This document shows positions 1 to 8,630 of a DNA stretch of 64,000 nucleotides, one piece after another. Within the stretch, counting starts at the first letter, position 1. Each line of letters starts with the position of its first letter. The translations under genes and the position numbers were made by a program. The DNA is from Acidobacteriota bacterium. Lineage in GTDB: Bacteria > Acidobacteriota > Blastocatellia > Pyrinomonadales > Pyrinomonadaceae. The notes beneath the pieces are model-generated. The model had not been told where the DNA came from. It did no database searches and saw only the letters and a list, made by a program, of their open reading frames with translations. The stretch is from the NCBI GenBank assembly GCA_019639115.1, contig JAHBSM010000009.1, forward strand, positions 110,964 to 174,963, written 5' to 3'.

Positions 1-1
1 G

Positions 2-586
2 AAACGTCAGCAGGGATTGTGGCAAACGGCAAAGAAAAGCGTCGAGACCCTGGCCAAGCTGCCGTTCTTTGGCGTCACAGACCTATACTCGCGAAATGTT
101 TTTAACGAGGTCTTTTTCCGCAGCTATGCGGGTATGTCACAAGACCGCCTGCGATATTTTTCCGATGAGCTGTTCGAGGATGTGCTGAGGCCGGCTATAT
201 TTGCGGGGACGCCGGACCTGATCGCGGCTGGCAAAAAGATAGGACAGCGCCAGGTAGTCCTCACAGGTGCTCTCGACTTTACCATCGACAAATTGATGGA
301 TCACCTCGGCATCGATGATTACGTCGCGAACCGGCTCGAGTTCGTAAATGGATACGCTACCGGCCGCGTTCTGCCGCCGGTAATGGCATCGGCGACAAAG
401 GCTCAATGGATACGCGAATACGCAGAGCGCGAGAATATCAATCTGTCGGACTCATACGCATATTCGGATTCGATCTCAGACTTGCCAATGCTCTCGATCG
501 TAGGGCATCCGGTGGCTGTGTGTCCGGATTTTAGGTTGAAGCAAACGGCATTGCAGCATGATTGGGCGATCCTGGATCTCAAATAG
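2..586 (+). CDS. HAD-IB family phosphatase, 5'-truncated by window edge
   Basis: The reading frame is open back to base 2, and the first motif of the family (DxDxT nucleophile) is missing, so the true start lies outside the window and the in-frame TTG at 17 is not the start. What remains is the C-terminal part of a HAD subfamily IB (SerB-like) phosphatase. It has the Ser/Thr motif II in 'VVLTGALDF', a conserved Lys in 'SATKAQW', and the acidic motif '[10 protein letters not shown]' that closes the Mg2+ site. Such enzymes hydrolyse small phosphomonoesters; the substrate cannot be read from sequence. Only 2 nt separate its stop from the next start, so the two are probably co-transcribed. HAD-IB phosphatases often occur with lipid acyltransferases, which fits the lipid-type operon further downstream, but this is inference. 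Confidence 0.85.
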   Translation, partial: KRQQGLWQTAKKSVETLAKLPFFGVTDLYSRNVFNEVFFRSYAGMSQDRLRYFSDELFEDVLRPAIFAGTPDLIAAGKKIGQRQVVLTGALDFTIDKLMDHLGIDDYVANRLEFVNGYATGRVLPPVMASATKAQWIREYAERENINLSDSYAYSDSISDLPMLSIVGHPVAVCPDFRLKQTALQHDWAILDLK

Positions 587-588
587 TT

Positions 589-2190
589 ATGGCCTTACAG
601 TTAAGACGCAAAACGCACGAGTCGATCGTGTATATAGACAAAGACTCCGCGCCGCGGATCATGCCGTTTGGCGAAGATTTTATCCTCGAGGATATTCCGA
701 TCGGGACGCGCGTGATCTATCCGAATCCGCCGATCAAGGGTTTGCCCAATCGAGAGGCTGCCATTCGATACGCAGTAAATCATCCGCTCGAGATGGAGCC
801 GCTGTATGCGCTGCTGGAGCCGGGAATGCGGGTGACCATCGCGATGGACGACATTTCGCTGCCGCTGCCGCCGATGGCGACGCCCGATCTGAGACAAACG
901 ATGCTTGAGGTCGTTCTCGATATGTGCGGAGCTAACGGTGTCGATGACATTCACCTGATCATCGCAAATTCGCTCCACCGAAAGATGACCGAATGGGAAA
1001 TGAAGCGGATGGTCGGCAGCAAGATCTTCAATGAATACTATCCCGACCGCTACTACAATCACGATGCAGAGGCAGACGACGAACTCGTCACGCTCGGCCA
1101 TACGCGTCACAACGAGCCGCTCCGCGTCAACAAACGCGCGATCGAAAGCGATTTGCTCATCTATCTCAACATCAATCTTGTCCCGATGGATGGAGGCCAC
1201 AAATCGGTCGCGGTCGGCCTGTGTGATTACGAATCTTTGCGTGCCCACCACGAGCCGCAGACGATCCGAGACAGCGATTCATACATGGATCCGCCGAGAT
1301 CGGCCTTGAATCACAAGGTCATCCGGCTAGGGAAATTGGTAGATGAGAACTGCAAGGTCTTTCACGTCGAGACGGCGTTGAACAATCGGATGTTCCCCGA
1401 AGGCTACGATATCCTGACGCGGAATGAGGACGAGTTCTCATTCGCGGATCGGCTCAAATGGGAAGCGATGGCGCGGACGTTCTCGCCGCTTCCACGTGTC
1501 GCCAGGCGAAAGATGCTCCACGCGATCCCGGCCGCGTATGAGCTAATCGGCTGCTTTGCCGGCAAAACCGAGCCGGTACACGAAAAGATCCTCGAGCTAA
1601 ACTATCGCCAATACGAGATCCCGGTCAAAGGCCAGTGCGACATTCTGATATCGGGAATTCCCGATATATCGCCGTATAACGTTTATTCGGCACTTAATCC
1701 GATCTTGGTCCAGGTGATGGCGCTTGGGTATCACTTCAATATGTATCGGAACAAGCCTTTGCTGCGGAAAGGCGGCGTGATGATCATAACGCATCCGTGC
1801 TTTGATGAGTTTGACCACAAGTTTCATCCGAGCTATATCGAGTTCTTTCATCGTCTGCTGCCGGAATCGCGAGATGCGTTCTATCTCCGTGAGAAGTACG
1901 AACGCGAATTCGCCACAAATCCTGCGTACATCGAGATGTACCGACGCGGGAACGCCTATCATGGGGCGCACGCGTTTTTCATGTGGTACTGGGGAGAGAA
2001 CGGCCGTCAGCATGTCGGCAAGGTCATCGTCGCCGGTGCCGAGAATGCCCACGTCCCCGAAATGCTCGGCTGGGAACGCGCCGACAACCTGACCGAAGCC
2101 ATCGCCATGGCTCGCTCATACATGGGCCGCAACGCCGAGATAACAATGCTCCATCAGCCGATCATTGGGCTGTGTAATGTGACGGATTAA
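589..2190 (+). CDS. LarA-like (DUF2088, lactate racemase domain) protein
   Basis: A 533-residue protein whose N-terminal half matches the lactate racemase (LarA, DUF2088) family. The conserved elements in order are a 'MDDISLP' segment, 'IANSLHRKM' (the family His-Arg region), '[14 protein letters not shown]' and 'GGHKSVAVG'. LarA binds a pincer nickel cofactor through a Lys and His residues and racemises 2-hydroxy acids by hydride transfer. The presence of matching motifs suggests a related 2-hydroxy-acid racemase or epimerase, but substrate is unknown. It is longer than classical LarA (about 420 residues) because of an extended C-terminal half. I chose ATG 589, 2 nt after the preceding stop, over an overlapping TTG at 562. 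No larB, larC or larE cofactor genes are in the window. The next gene differs in base composition and is preceded by palindromes. Confidence 0.8.
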   Translation: MALQLRRKTHESIVYIDKDSAPRIMPFGEDFILEDIPIGTRVIYPNPPIKGLPNREAAIRYAVNHPLEMEPLYALLEPGMRVTIAMDDISLPLPPMATPDLRQTMLEVVLDMCGANGVDDIHLIIANSLHRKMTEWEMKRMVGSKIFNEYYPDRYYNHDAEADDELVTLGHTRHNEPLRVNKRAIESDLLIYLNINLVPMDGGHKSVAVGLCDYESLRAHHEPQTIRDSDSYMDPPRSALNHKVIRLGKLVDENCKVFHVETALNNRMFPEGYDILTRNEDEFSFADRLKWEAMARTFSPLPRVARRKMLHAIPAAYELIGCFAGKTEPVHEKILELNYRQYEIPVKGQCDILISGIPDISPYNVYSALNPILVQVMALGYHFNMYRNKPLLRKGGVMIITHPCFDEFDHKFHPSYIEFFHRLLPESRDAFYLREKYEREFATNPAYIEMYRRGNAYHGAHAFFMWYWGENGRQHVGKVIVAGAENAHVPEMLGWERADNLTEAIAMARSYMGRNAEITMLHQPIIGLCNVTD

Positions 2191-2217
2191 TTTGAGGTGC
2201 CAATTTGGCGCCTCAAA
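2191..2217. repeat. Imperfect palindrome 1 upstream of ORF6N gene
   Basis: Arms of 13 nt around a single central T, reading TTTGAGGTGCCAA / TTGGCGCCTCAAA with one T/C mismatch. It starts immediately after the LarA-like stop codon. It has the same layout as the two palindromes at 2222 and 2466: outer TGAGG/CCTCA, inner CAA-T-TTG, variable middle pair. A run of A follows, so it is not a + strand terminator. Confidence 0.85.
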
Positions 2218-2221
2218 AAGA

Positions 2222-2244
2222 TGTGGTCACAATTTGTGACCTCA
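2222..2244. repeat. Palindrome 2, 17 nt before the ORF6N start codon
   Basis: The core GGTCACAA-T-TTGTGACC is a perfect inverted repeat. The flanks extend it to 11-nt arms with one mismatch. The core and its right flank repeat the DNA found inside the ORF6N coding region at 2466-2494. Lying in the short leader before ATG 2261, it could be an operator or an mRNA hairpin close to the ribosome-binding site. Confidence 0.85.
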
Positions 2245-2260
2245 AAAAAATGACAAAGAC

Positions 2261-2806
2261 ATGAGTGAGCAAAGCAAAGATTTAGCTGTCATTGATGAAA
2301 TTGGAGACAAGATATATGTCATTCGTGGTCTGCGTGTAATGTTGGATAGTGACTTGGCGGAGATTTATCAGGTTGCAACAAAAGTTTTGAACCAAGCGGT
2401 TAAGCGAAACCTACATAGATTTCCGAAAGATTTTATGTTTCAGCTAGCTGATGCGGAAGTTGAAAACTTGAGGTCACAATTTGTGACCTCAAGTGCTAAT
2501 CACGGCGGGCGGCGATATGCACCCTATGTTTTTACTGAACACGGAGCGGTAATGCTTGCAAGTGTTCTAAACAGTCCAACGGCGGTCGAAGCGAGCATTG
2601 TGGTTGTCCGTGCGTTCGTGAAAATGCGGGCTATGTTGGAGTTGCATCAGGATCTGGCGGACCGAGTTGAGGAACTTGAAAAAGTTACGGACTATCACGG
2701 ACAGAAATTCGGAGCGGTTTCGGCGTTATTAGGTGAGATCATGAGCGACCCGAAATATCTGAAACGAAAGATCGGGTTTGTTGAGGCAAAGAAAAAGAAA
2801 AAATGA
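2261..2806 (+). CDS. ORF6N domain protein
   Basis: A 181-residue protein with an N-terminal ORF6N domain (about residues 10-100), seen in 'IRGLRVMLDSDLAEIYQV', 'NLHRFPKDFMFQL', 'LRSQFVTSS', 'GGRRYAPYVFTEHGAVML'. ORF6N is a DNA-binding domain related to KilA-N, common in phages and mobile elements. A helical segment with 'LADRVEELEKV' (possible coiled coil) and a very Lys-rich tail follow. Its stop overlaps the next start as ATGA, implying translational coupling to the secreted protease. Codon use is AT-richer than in flanking genes, which suggests recent acquisition. The codons for LRSQFVTSS form a 29-nt perfect palindrome that matches leader palindromes, so self-binding is a reasonable hypothesis. 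No integrase or transposase is visible nearby. Confidence 0.88.
   Translation: MSEQSKDLAVIDEIGDKIYVIRGLRVMLDSDLAEIYQVATKVLNQAVKRNLHRFPKDFMFQLADAEVENLRSQFVTSSANHGGRRYAPYVFTEHGAVMLASVLNSPTAVEASIVVVRAFVKMRAMLELHQDLADRVEELEKVTDYHGQKFGAVSALLGEIMSDPKYLKRKIGFVEAKKKKK
2466..2494. repeat. 29-nt perfect palindrome inside ORF6N coding region
   Basis: Fourteen-nt arms around one T (ACTTGAGGTCACAA / TTGTGACCTCAAGT), perfectly complementary. It encodes part of the conserved 'LRSQFVTSS' motif of the ORF6N domain. The inner part is repeated at 2222-2244, and the same scaffold with GC-for-CA changes occurs at 2191-2217. Confidence 0.92.
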
Positions 2807-4206
2807 AGATAAAAATCATATTTCTATTTATCTTGGCTCTAGTGTTTAATGCCAATTCTGTCGACGCTCAGAAAAAGCGGCCTGTGCCAAAATCGAAAGT
2901 TCTTAGTGCACGTGAAATTGCGGCCAAAGTTCTTCCGTCGGTTGTTCTCATCATCACGCAGGATGAAAATGGCATTCCAATCAGTCAAGGAAGCGGTTTT
3001 GTGTATAGACCCGGACTGGTAGTTTCAAACCTACACGTTTTTGAACGAGCATCTAATGCAATCGTCAAAGACGTCAAGACTGGCAAAATATCAAGGGCCT
3101 TGGAAGTCGTAGGAATGAATGCAAAGCAAGACATCTGCATCATCAGAATCGACGACAGAAATTTTCCGTCAGTTGTGATTGGAGATTCGTGGAACGTGCA
3201 GACCGGTGATGAGATTTATGTAGCTAGCAATCCAAAGGGGCTTGAGGGATCGTTTACCAAGGGAATCGTCAGCAGTGTGCGTGAGAAAGGAAGGTTGCAA
3301 GCACCGAAAGGTCGAGAAAATGAATACGAGAAGATCGCACGCGATTTGTGGACGCTCGACGATCGGACTCTGTTTCAAATCGATGCAGCAATCTCACCAG
3401 GCTCAAGTGGTGGTGTCTTAGTTAATTCTAAGGCCGAGGCGATTGGTATTATCAAGTCGAGCGTAGTAAGTGGTCAGAACTTGAATTTTGCAATTCCAAT
3501 CGAGCAGTTAACCGCAGTATCTCTAAAATTTAAGCACTCAATTCAACTGGCGGGAGCCTGCGCTTATAGTGACAGAGAGAAAGAAAATCTGAAAGGCTTA
3601 GTTAAAGAATTGGTGGAAAAGAGTCCACACAGGAGGGTAGTCAACGGACAACTGATTGACGACGGAATACAAGTTGATGCAATCGTCTCATACGATATTG
3701 ATGGAAATGAAGTAAGCCGTACGATCTTGGACATGAATGACCGGAGTCGAGGCATCAAAATCTCTTATACTTACGACGAAAACCGTCTAAAAACCGGGTA
3801 TACCGAGGGGCTGATTGGCAGTAAAGGTAAATACACACCGTTCGATTTCGCCGACGGGATATACAATAAACTTTACGGCCGTCACTTTAGTGGCAGTATG
3901 GGATCGGTTGATGACCAATCCGGAATGCTGGTTTTCAATAGTAGCGGTCAGAAGACAGAATGGTTTATCGGGAAAAAAAGGATTGAATATAAATACGGAT
4001 CTGATGGGAATGTTATTGAGAGTACTCAATGGGGAAATGGTCGGATAGAAATTCGGCATCGCTTTCGCTATAAGAAAGACAAGTTCGGGAACTGGGTCGA
4101 AAAATACGAGGAATCCAACTATCCAACCTCAACGAGTCCCAGCGTGTACCCTGATGAATGGCTCGAAGGCGAAACTGAATACCGTGAAATCAGCTATTAC
4201 GATTAG
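2803..4206 (+). CDS. Secreted trypsin-like (S1C, HtrA-like) serine protease
   Basis: A 467-residue protein with a signal peptide (hydrophobic residues 3-20, cleavage near 'VDAQ'). The protease domain spans about residues 33-245. The triad is His78 in 'VSNLHVF', Asp110 in 'KQDICI' and Ser202 in 'SPGSSGG'. 'NFAIPIEQL' matches the end of the HtrA protease domain. No PDZ domain follows. Instead a C-terminal region of about 210 residues contains YD-like text ('YTYDENRLKTGY', 'YKYGSDGNVIES', 'FRYKKDKFGNWVEK') resembling beta-rich RHS/YD repeats. The enzyme probably acts in the periplasm or on the surface. It overlaps the ORF6N gene by 4 nt (ATGA) and is as AT-rich, so the two probably moved together. 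Two nt separate its stop from the polyprotein gene. Confidence 0.85.
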   Translation: MKIKIIFLFILALVFNANSVDAQKKRPVPKSKVLSAREIAAKVLPSVVLIITQDENGIPISQGSGFVYRPGLVVSNLHVFERASNAIVKDVKTGKISRALEVVGMNAKQDICIIRIDDRNFPSVVIGDSWNVQTGDEIYVASNPKGLEGSFTKGIVSSVREKGRLQAPKGRENEYEKIARDLWTLDDRTLFQIDAAISPGSSGGVLVNSKAEAIGIIKSSVVSGQNLNFAIPIEQLTAVSLKFKHSIQLAGACAYSDREKENLKGLVKELVEKSPHRRVVNGQLIDDGIQVDAIVSYDIDGNEVSRTILDMNDRSRGIKISYTYDENRLKTGYTEGLIGSKGKYTPFDFADGIYNKLYGRHFSGSMGSVDDQSGMLVFNSSGQKTEWFIGKKRIEYKYGSDGNVIESTQWGNGRIEIRHRFRYKKDKFGNWVEKYEESNYPTSTSPSVYPDEWLEGETEYREISYYD

Positions 4207-4208
4207 TA

Positions 4209-7200
4209 ATGAAGTTATCACCAACAGAAACGTTTAAGGGCAAGAAGATCTTCTTTATCGGCGGGACCGGTTTTGTGGGTAAGGTCACGCTGTCGATGCT
4301 GCTGCATAATTTTCCGGATATTGGGAAGGTTTACGCAACGGTTCGGGCGCGGGATGCTAATGAGTCGAAGATCAGGTTTTGGACGTCGATCGTCACAAGC
4401 CCGACGTTCGATCCGCTGCGTGAAAAATACGGCGATGGTTTCGAGGATTTCATTAGAGCCAAGGTCGTTCCGGTCAACGGTGATGTCGGCAACGAATATC
4501 TAGGCATGGAAGAAGCCGAGGCCGCAAAGATCATGCGCCAGTGTGATGTGATCATCAACGGTGCCGGCAATGTTACCTTCAATCCGCCGCTTGAGTCGGC
4601 GTTGCGGACAAATATCAACGGTTCGAACAACATCATCAAGCTCGCTCGGATGATGAAAAAGCCGCGTCTTGTTCATGTCTCGACGTGTTTCGTCGCCGGC
4701 AAACGCAGCGGCCCTATCTGGGAGAATGAGCCGGTCGTTGGCTATTTCCCGCGAAAGAACGAGCTAACCGGGACGACATTTGACGTCAATCGCGAGATCG
4801 AGGATTGCGCACGTTTGAGCGAGCAAGCGCGGCAGGAAGCGGACGACGCTGTTCAGGCTGCGAAGTTTCGCGAACAGGCTCGTGCTCGATTTATCGACGA
4901 AGGCCGCGACCCTGACGATGAAGCGGAACTAAAGTCAGCGATCTTTCGCGAGCGAAAGATGTGGATCCGCGAACGTACGACCGAGCTCGGTGCCGAGCGT
5001 GCGGAGTATTGGGGTTGGACCAATATCTATACGTACTCCAAATCGCTCGCCGAGCAGATAATCGCGTCGCAGGACGACATCGTCAAAACCCTCGTACGGC
5101 CCAGCATTGTCGAATCCTCCCAGGCCTATCCGTTCCCGGGCTGGAATGAAGGCTTTACAACGACTGCTCCGCTGATATTGATCGCTCTAAAAGGTCAGCC
5201 CGTGATACCGGTCAACGAAAAGCTGATCCTAGATATCATCCCTGTAGATATGGTCGCGGGTGTGATCATCGCGGCTGCGATGAACGTGCTCGTCGATCCA
5301 GATCCGCCGCTTGTCTTCCAAGCGTCGTCCGGTGACTCGAATCCGAACGACATGAAGCGTATCGTCGGGCTGGTCGGACTGTATAAACGTAAGCACTTCA
5401 GCGAGAAAGAGACCGGCAACAAACTCGCAAATCGAGTCGCCGGAATGCTCGAGACAGCTTCCGTCAAGCAGCGCACCTACGAGCTGACGAGCGCTCCGAT
5501 GCTCAATAAGTTAGCCGATCGGGCCGACGACATGATGGACCGAGCAATGCCCAGGTGGGGCGGCGGCCGCATCGGCAATTGGATCGCCGATGTCAAGAAG
5601 TCCACCGAGGAGTTCAAGCGAACTACGAAGGAAACAATGGACGCCTTCGCTATGTTCAAGCCGTTCATGATCGATAACGAGTATCTCTATCGATCTGATA
5701 ACGTCCGGGCGCTGATGTCATCGGTCAAGGAACGCGAGCGTGCGCTTTTGCCTTGGTATCCGGACAGGCTCGATTGGTACGACTATTGGCTAAATGTCCA
5801 TTTCCCGGGCATGCGTAAATGGGTGCTGCCGACTCTCGAAGAGGAACTAAAGGCACAGGAGAAACGCTCCTATACGTACAAGGACCTGCTCGACCTTTTT
5901 GACACCTCTGTCAAACGATTCCCAACCCGTGTGGCGATGCGGATCGAACGTGACGGCCGAAAGGAACAATACACATTTGCCGATGTCCGCGAACTGACGC
6001 TTCGGGCCGCGGGTTTCTTTGCAAAAAACGGCATAGCGTCCGGCAGCCGTGTGATCCTTTTCTCGCACAATATGCCTGAGTGGGGGCTTTCGTATTTCGG
6101 GATACTCAAAACGGGCGCCACGGCGATACCGATCGATCCGGCAAGCTCCGAAACGGAGATCGTCAATTTTGCCCGAGCGGGCGAAGCCTCGGCGATCATT
6201 CTCTCCGAGCGGCTCGAAGCCGAGCATCCGGGGCTGAAGAAGGCGCTAAAAGATGCCGGACTCGAGGTAAAGGCTTGGACTTTCGGTGAGGTTTTCGAGA
6301 TGAGATCCGAAACGGAGGAAGCGAAACGAACCGCATTACTTCCCGCCAAGATCCATTCGAACAGCATCGCGTCGCTTATTTTCACTTCCGGTACGACGGG
6401 CACGCCAAAGGCCGTGATGCTCTCGCACAAGAACTTTGTCAACATGGTCTCGATGCTGTCGAGCGTGCTCGAGATGGACCTGACGGACGGCGTTCTGTCT
6501 GTGCTGCCGATGCATCACACTTTCGAGTTCTCGGCGGGATTCCTTACGCCGTTCTCTAACGGAACTCAGATCACTTACCTCAACGAGCTAAATGCCGAGG
6601 AGCTCTCGCATGCGATCGAGAACGGCCACGTCACCGGAATGGTAGGCGTCCCGGCTCTGTGGGAGATGCTGCATCGTCGTATCAAGACTCGATTGCGCGA
6701 ACGCGGTGATTGGCTGGCAGATCTGGCTGACAACGTGATCGATTTCAACGCTTGGATACGCGACAACACGCCGTTCAACCTTGGCCCGATCATATTCTTC
6801 CCGATCCATCAGGGTATGGGCGGCAAGATGCGCTACCTGATCTCGGGCGGCTCGGCGCTTAGCGAAAAGGTTCAGAAGGACCTGCACGGCCTTGGCTTCA
6901 CCGTACTCGAAGGATACGGGCTTACTGAGAGTTCGCCGGTTTTGACCGTTGCGCGGCCGGGCAACAAGCTGCTCAAGGGTTCGGTCGGCAAGCCGCTGCC
7001 GGGCGTCGAGGTAAGGATCGACTCGCCGGATGAGAACGGTGTCGGCGAGGTCCTTGCTCGCGGACAGAACGTGATGGTCGGCTACTTCAACAATGACGAG
7101 GCCACTGATGCCGTGCTGCAGGATCGATGGCTTCGGACCGGCGACCTGGGACGCGTGGACGACGATGGCAATCTGTATATCGTCGGCCGGTCAAAGGACG

Positions 7201-8630
7201 TCATAATCGATTCAAACGGCAAGAACATTTACCCGGACGAGATCGAGGATCTATACGGCAAATCGCTGTATATCAAGGAGTTAAGCGTCGTCGGGCTGCC
7301 TGACGCAGATGGCGGCGAAAAGATCGCGGCGCTCGTTGTCCCCGACTACGAACACGATATCGCCCTGACTAGGAGCGAGGCGAATAAGAAGATCGAGGAA
7401 CATTTTCGCGAGGTCTCCGCCGGCCTGCCATTCTTCAAACGCATCAAGGTGCTGCATATCACGCCATTCGAACTGCCAAGGACGGCCACGCGAAAGGTCA
7501 AACGCCCGGAAGTGGTCGAGATGCTTGTCACGCTCGAGGAACGGAGCCGGTCAAAGACGCGATCGGTCGTCGAAGCCAAAGGCGATGATAACCTAGTATG
7601 GATCCGTAAGGTCGTCGCCAGCGTTTCCAATAGGCCGCTCGCCGACGTTGTCGTGGACGATCGTCTTGCGGATCTCGGATTCGATTCTCTGATGTTCGTC
7701 GAGCTGCAGGCGGCGATCGAGGACGCGGGCGGCCGCGTGCTGTCGCCGGATACGCTTAGCGAGGTGCAGACCGTCCGCGAGCTGCTTACGGCGGTTCAGC
7801 GGGTCGATCGTAATAAGAAACTCGCCGACGAACCAAAGATCGAGGAGAAAAAGGACGAGGACGAGATCTACATACCGGGCATCGTCCGCCGGGTCGGCAA
7901 CGCGATAGTTGACCTGGCACAGGAGACTCTCTATTCGACCGTTCTTGACACTTCGATCGAAGGCCAGCCGAATGTGCCGCTGCATGTGAATTTCATCGTG
8001 GCGCCCAACCACACGTCACACCTCGATACAGGCCTCGTCAAACGAGCGCTCGGCAAGGATGTCGCGGAACAGACCGTTGCGGTCGCGGCCGCCGATTACT
8101 GGTTCGATACAAAATACAAGCGTGCGTATATGAACAATTTTACAACGCTCGTACCGATCGAACGCACCGGCAGCCTGCGTCAATCGCTTCGTCACGTGAC
8201 CCAGATCCTAAGCGACGGCTACAACGCGCTCATCTTTCCCGAGGGCGGCCGTCAGGAAAGCGGCCGTATCGCGGAATTCAAGCCGATCATCGGGTACCTC
8301 GCGTTGAATCAAAAGATCGGAATTCTCCCGATCTACATTTGGGGCACCTACGAGGCCTTTCCAAAAGGAATGGTCATACCCAAATCCAGCAGCATCGGAG
8401 CAAAGGTCGGAGCCAAGGTTGGCCGCTTCCTTGACTATGACGAGCTCCGCAGCATGACTGAGGGCGTGCCCAATACAGAAGCGTATCGCCTGATCGCGGC
8501 TCGGGTTCAGCACGAGGTCGAGAATCTCCGCGACGACGCTCGACGCCCGTTCGACGTCGATTCGCTCAGAAAACAGTGGAAGTCCGAACGCCGAAAAGCA
8601 CGAAAACAGGAGCATGTGATCGATGACTAG
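4209..8630 (+). CDS. Multidomain fatty acyl reductase / AMP-ligase / ACP / acyltransferase (ElbD-like)
   Basis: A 1473-residue four-module protein. (1) A fatty acyl-CoA reductase/'male sterility' NAD(P)-binding domain, about 1-390: GGTGFVG at 18-24, Ser158, Tyr276-Ser-Lys278, with a charged helical insertion near 195-260. (2) An AMP-binding acyl ligase, about 570-1110: TSGTTGTPK at 726-734, GYGLTE at 902-907, the A10-type Lys near 1096. (3) An acyl carrier domain with phosphopantetheine Ser1160 in 'GFDSL'. (4) A PlsC-type glycerol-phosphate acyltransferase: NHTSHLD with His1268/Asp1273 and 'FPEGGRQ'. This resembles ElbD of myxobacteria, a multidomain enzyme of bacterial ether lipid (plasmalogen-type) synthesis, and Blastocatellia are known for ether-linked membrane lipids. 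The inferred role is activating, loading, reducing and transferring fatty chains to a glycerol lipid. It heads an operon with GH47 and SDR genes. No clear Shine-Dalgarno precedes ATG 4209, so translation may be coupled to the gene before it. Confidence 0.85.
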   Translation: MKLSPTETFKGKKIFFIGGTGFVGKVTLSMLLHNFPDIGKVYATVRARDANESKIRFWTSIVTSPTFDPLREKYGDGFEDFIRAKVVPVNGDVGNEYLGMEEAEAAKIMRQCDVIINGAGNVTFNPPLESALRTNINGSNNIIKLARMMKKPRLVHVSTCFVAGKRSGPIWENEPVVGYFPRKNELTGTTFDVNREIEDCARLSEQARQEADDAVQAAKFREQARARFIDEGRDPDDEAELKSAIFRERKMWIRERTTELGAERAEYWGWTNIYTYSKSLAEQIIASQDDIVKTLVRPSIVESSQAYPFPGWNEGFTTTAPLILIALKGQPVIPVNEKLILDIIPVDMVAGVIIAAAMNVLVDPDPPLVFQASSGDSNPNDMKRIVGLVGLYKRKHFSEKETGNKLANRVAGMLETASVKQRTYELTSAPMLNKLADRADDMMDRAMPRWGGGRIGNWIADVKKSTEEFKRTTKETMDAFAMFKPFMIDNEYLYRSDNVRALMSSVKERERALLPWYPDRLDWYDYWLNVHFPGMRKWVLPTLEEELKAQEKRSYTYKDLLDLFDTSVKRFPTRVAMRIERDGRKEQYTFADVRELTLRAAGFFAKNGIASGSRVILFSHNMPEWGLSYFGILKTGATAIPIDPASSETEIVNFARAGEASAIILSERLEAEHPGLKKALKDAGLEVKAWTFGEVFEMRSETEEAKRTALLPAKIHSNSIASLIFTSGTTGTPKAVMLSHKNFVNMVSMLSSVLEMDLTDGVLSVLPMHHTFEFSAGFLTPFSNGTQITYLNELNAEELSHAIENGHVTGMVGVPALWEMLHRRIKTRLRERGDWLADLADNVIDFNAWIRDNTPFNLGPIIFFPIHQGMGGKMRYLISGGSALSEKVQKDLHGLGFTVLEGYGLTESSPVLTVARPGNKLLKGSVGKPLPGVEVRIDSPDENGVGEVLARGQNVMVGYFNNDEATDAVLQDRWLRTGDLGRVDDDGNLYIVGRSKDVIIDSNGKNIYPDEIEDLYGKSLYIKELSVVGLPDADGGEKIAALVVPDYEHDIALTRSEANKKIEEHFREVSAGLPFFKRIKVLHITPFELPRTATRKVKRPEVVEMLVTLEERSRSKTRSVVEAKGDDNLVWIRKVVASVSNRPLADVVVDDRLADLGFDSLMFVELQAAIEDAGGRVLSPDTLSEVQTVRELLTAVQRVDRNKKLADEPKIEEKKDEDEIYIPGIVRRVGNAIVDLAQETLYSTVLDTSIEGQPNVPLHVNFIVAPNHTSHLDTGLVKRALGKDVAEQTVAVAAADYWFDTKYKRAYMNNFTTLVPIERTGSLRQSLRHVTQILSDGYNALIFPEGGRQESGRIAEFKPIIGYLALNQKIGILPIYIWGTYEAFPKGMVIPKSSSIGAKVGAKVGRFLDYDELRSMTEGVPNTEAYRLIAARVQHEVENLRDDARRPFDVDSLRKQWKSERRKARKQEHVIDD

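Noticed and set aside
2191..2217. Palindrome 1 as terminator of the LarA-like gene
   Set aside because: The stem is followed by A residues on the + strand, not T, and two sister palindromes exist, one inside coding sequence.
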